Below are positions 13,658-14,069 of a DNA stretch of 14,069 bases, piece after piece. The first letter of the stretch is position 1; each line of letters opens with the position of its first letter. The notes beneath the pieces were generated by a model, which saw nothing but the letters and a program-made list of their open reading frames with translations, was not told where the DNA came from and did no database searches. The DNA comes from Paracoccaceae bacterium (GTDB lineage: Bacteria > Pseudomonadota > Alphaproteobacteria > Rhodobacterales > Rhodobacteraceae). Location of the stretch: positions 1 through 14,069 of the forward strand of contig DAOUQK010000056.1 of assembly GCA_030625695.1 (NCBI GenBank), read 5' to 3'. Both the position numbers and the translations under genes were made by a program.

Positions 13658-14069
13658 ATGACGACCGAAACCCAGCGTATGCAGCTTCCAGGATTAAAGG
13701 GGCTGCGTGTTGCCGTGACGGCCGGCGGTGGCGGGATCGGTCTTGCCATCGCCCATGAACTTAAAAGGCAAGGTGCGCGTCTTGCCATTTGTGATGTCGA
13801 CGCGTCGGCCCTGGAACGCGCTTCGCAGGAACTTGGCGCAGAGGTTGCATGCCTTGCCGATGTCTCTGACGAAACCCAGGTGGCGGATTTTTTCACCGAA
13901 ATTAAAACAACGATGGGCGGGCTGGACACGCTGGTGAACAATGCCGGCATCGCCGGGCCAACTGGTGGTGTAGAAGACATCGCTCCCAACGACTGGGCGC
14001 GTTGCATTGATATTTGCCTGACCGGACAGTTCCTTTGTGCCCATTATGCAGTTCCGATGCTGAAAACCG
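13658..14069 (+). CDS. Short-chain dehydrogenase/reductase, 5' part (runs off the window)
   Basis: The frame is open from ATG 13658 to the window edge, giving 137 complete codons of an SDR. It shows TAGGGGIG at 21-28 (a TGxxxGIG variant), CDVD after strand 2, where an acidic residue suggests NAD, ADVSD as the adenine-binding turn, and a full LVNNAGIAG motif. The catalytic Ser and YxxxK are beyond the edge. AAGGA at 13646-13650 lies 7 nt upstream of this ATG; another ATG directly before it (13655) is only 4 nt away and less likely. Unlike the SDR at 12054 this copy looks canonical so far. It may oxidise a hydroxyl intermediate of the same pathway, but the substrate is unknown. Confidence 0.88.
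   Translation, partial: MTTETQRMQLPGLKGLRVAVTAGGGGIGLAIAHELKRQGARLAICDVDASALERASQELGAEVACLADVSDETQVADFFTEIKTTMGGLDTLVNNAGIAGPTGGVEDIAPNDWARCIDICLTGQFLCAHYAVPMLKT

Noticed and set aside
13615..14044. Minus-strand open frames at the right edge
   Set aside because: The plus strand has an unbroken SDR frame with NNAG and the glycine-rich motif; the minus-strand frames are shadows of it.

Overview
The window looks like a chromosomal accessory region of an alphaproteobacterium, most likely a marine Rhodobacterales (roseobacter-type) strain. This is inferred from gene content and general protein style: a molybdenum hydroxylase in FAD/FeS/Mo order, a mandelate-racemase-like enzyme, short-chain dehydrogenases (SDRs), a dienelactone hydrolase, and an IS5/IS903-type transposase tail. 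No rRNA, tRNA or CRISPR is visible.

Left part (1-4838), mobile and cell-surface genes. Bases 1-170 are the right end of an IS5-family element: the transposase C-terminus, its stop, and an 18-bp terminal inverted repeat. On the minus strand follow an AT-rich pair: a membrane acyltransferase-3-like protein (974-2212), whose conserved segments appear in permuted order, and an exported or membrane-anchored alpha/beta hydrolase (187-939). A divergent 515-bp gap (2213-2727) separates them from a plus-strand, translationally coupled pair: a sugar/choline-phosphate-type nucleotidyltransferase (2728-3540) and a membrane-anchored LicD/fukutin-type phosphotransferase (3537-4838). Together these look like a small toolkit for decorating a surface glycan with acyl and phospho-alcohol groups.

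Middle (5074-8768), a three-subunit molybdenum hydroxylase operon: FAD subunit, [2Fe-2S] subunit, molybdopterin subunit. Genes overlap or are separated by 3 nt. It is not a form I CO dehydrogenase, because the active-site loop lacks AYRCSFR.

Right part (8964-14069). An AT-rich sulfotransferase-like gene interrupts what otherwise reads as a catabolic cluster: a mandelate racemase homologue (10154-11296) with a natural Lys-to-Arg change at the MR Lys166 position, a glutathione S-transferase (11391-11993), and an SDR without the catalytic Ser and Tyr (12054-12791). These are followed by a convergent dienelactone hydrolase (12808-13479) and a divergent canonical SDR that runs off the window (13658 onward). 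The inferred theme is oxidation and isomerisation of an aromatic or alpha-hydroxy acid; the substrate cannot be read from sequence.

Best candidates for new biology: the MR homologue with the K166R-equivalent residue, the permuted acyltransferase, the bacterial LicD with an FKRP-like four-cysteine cluster, the SDR lacking Ser/Tyr, and the repeated start-codon cassette and ribosome-binding-site hairpin in the molybdenum hydroxylase operon.
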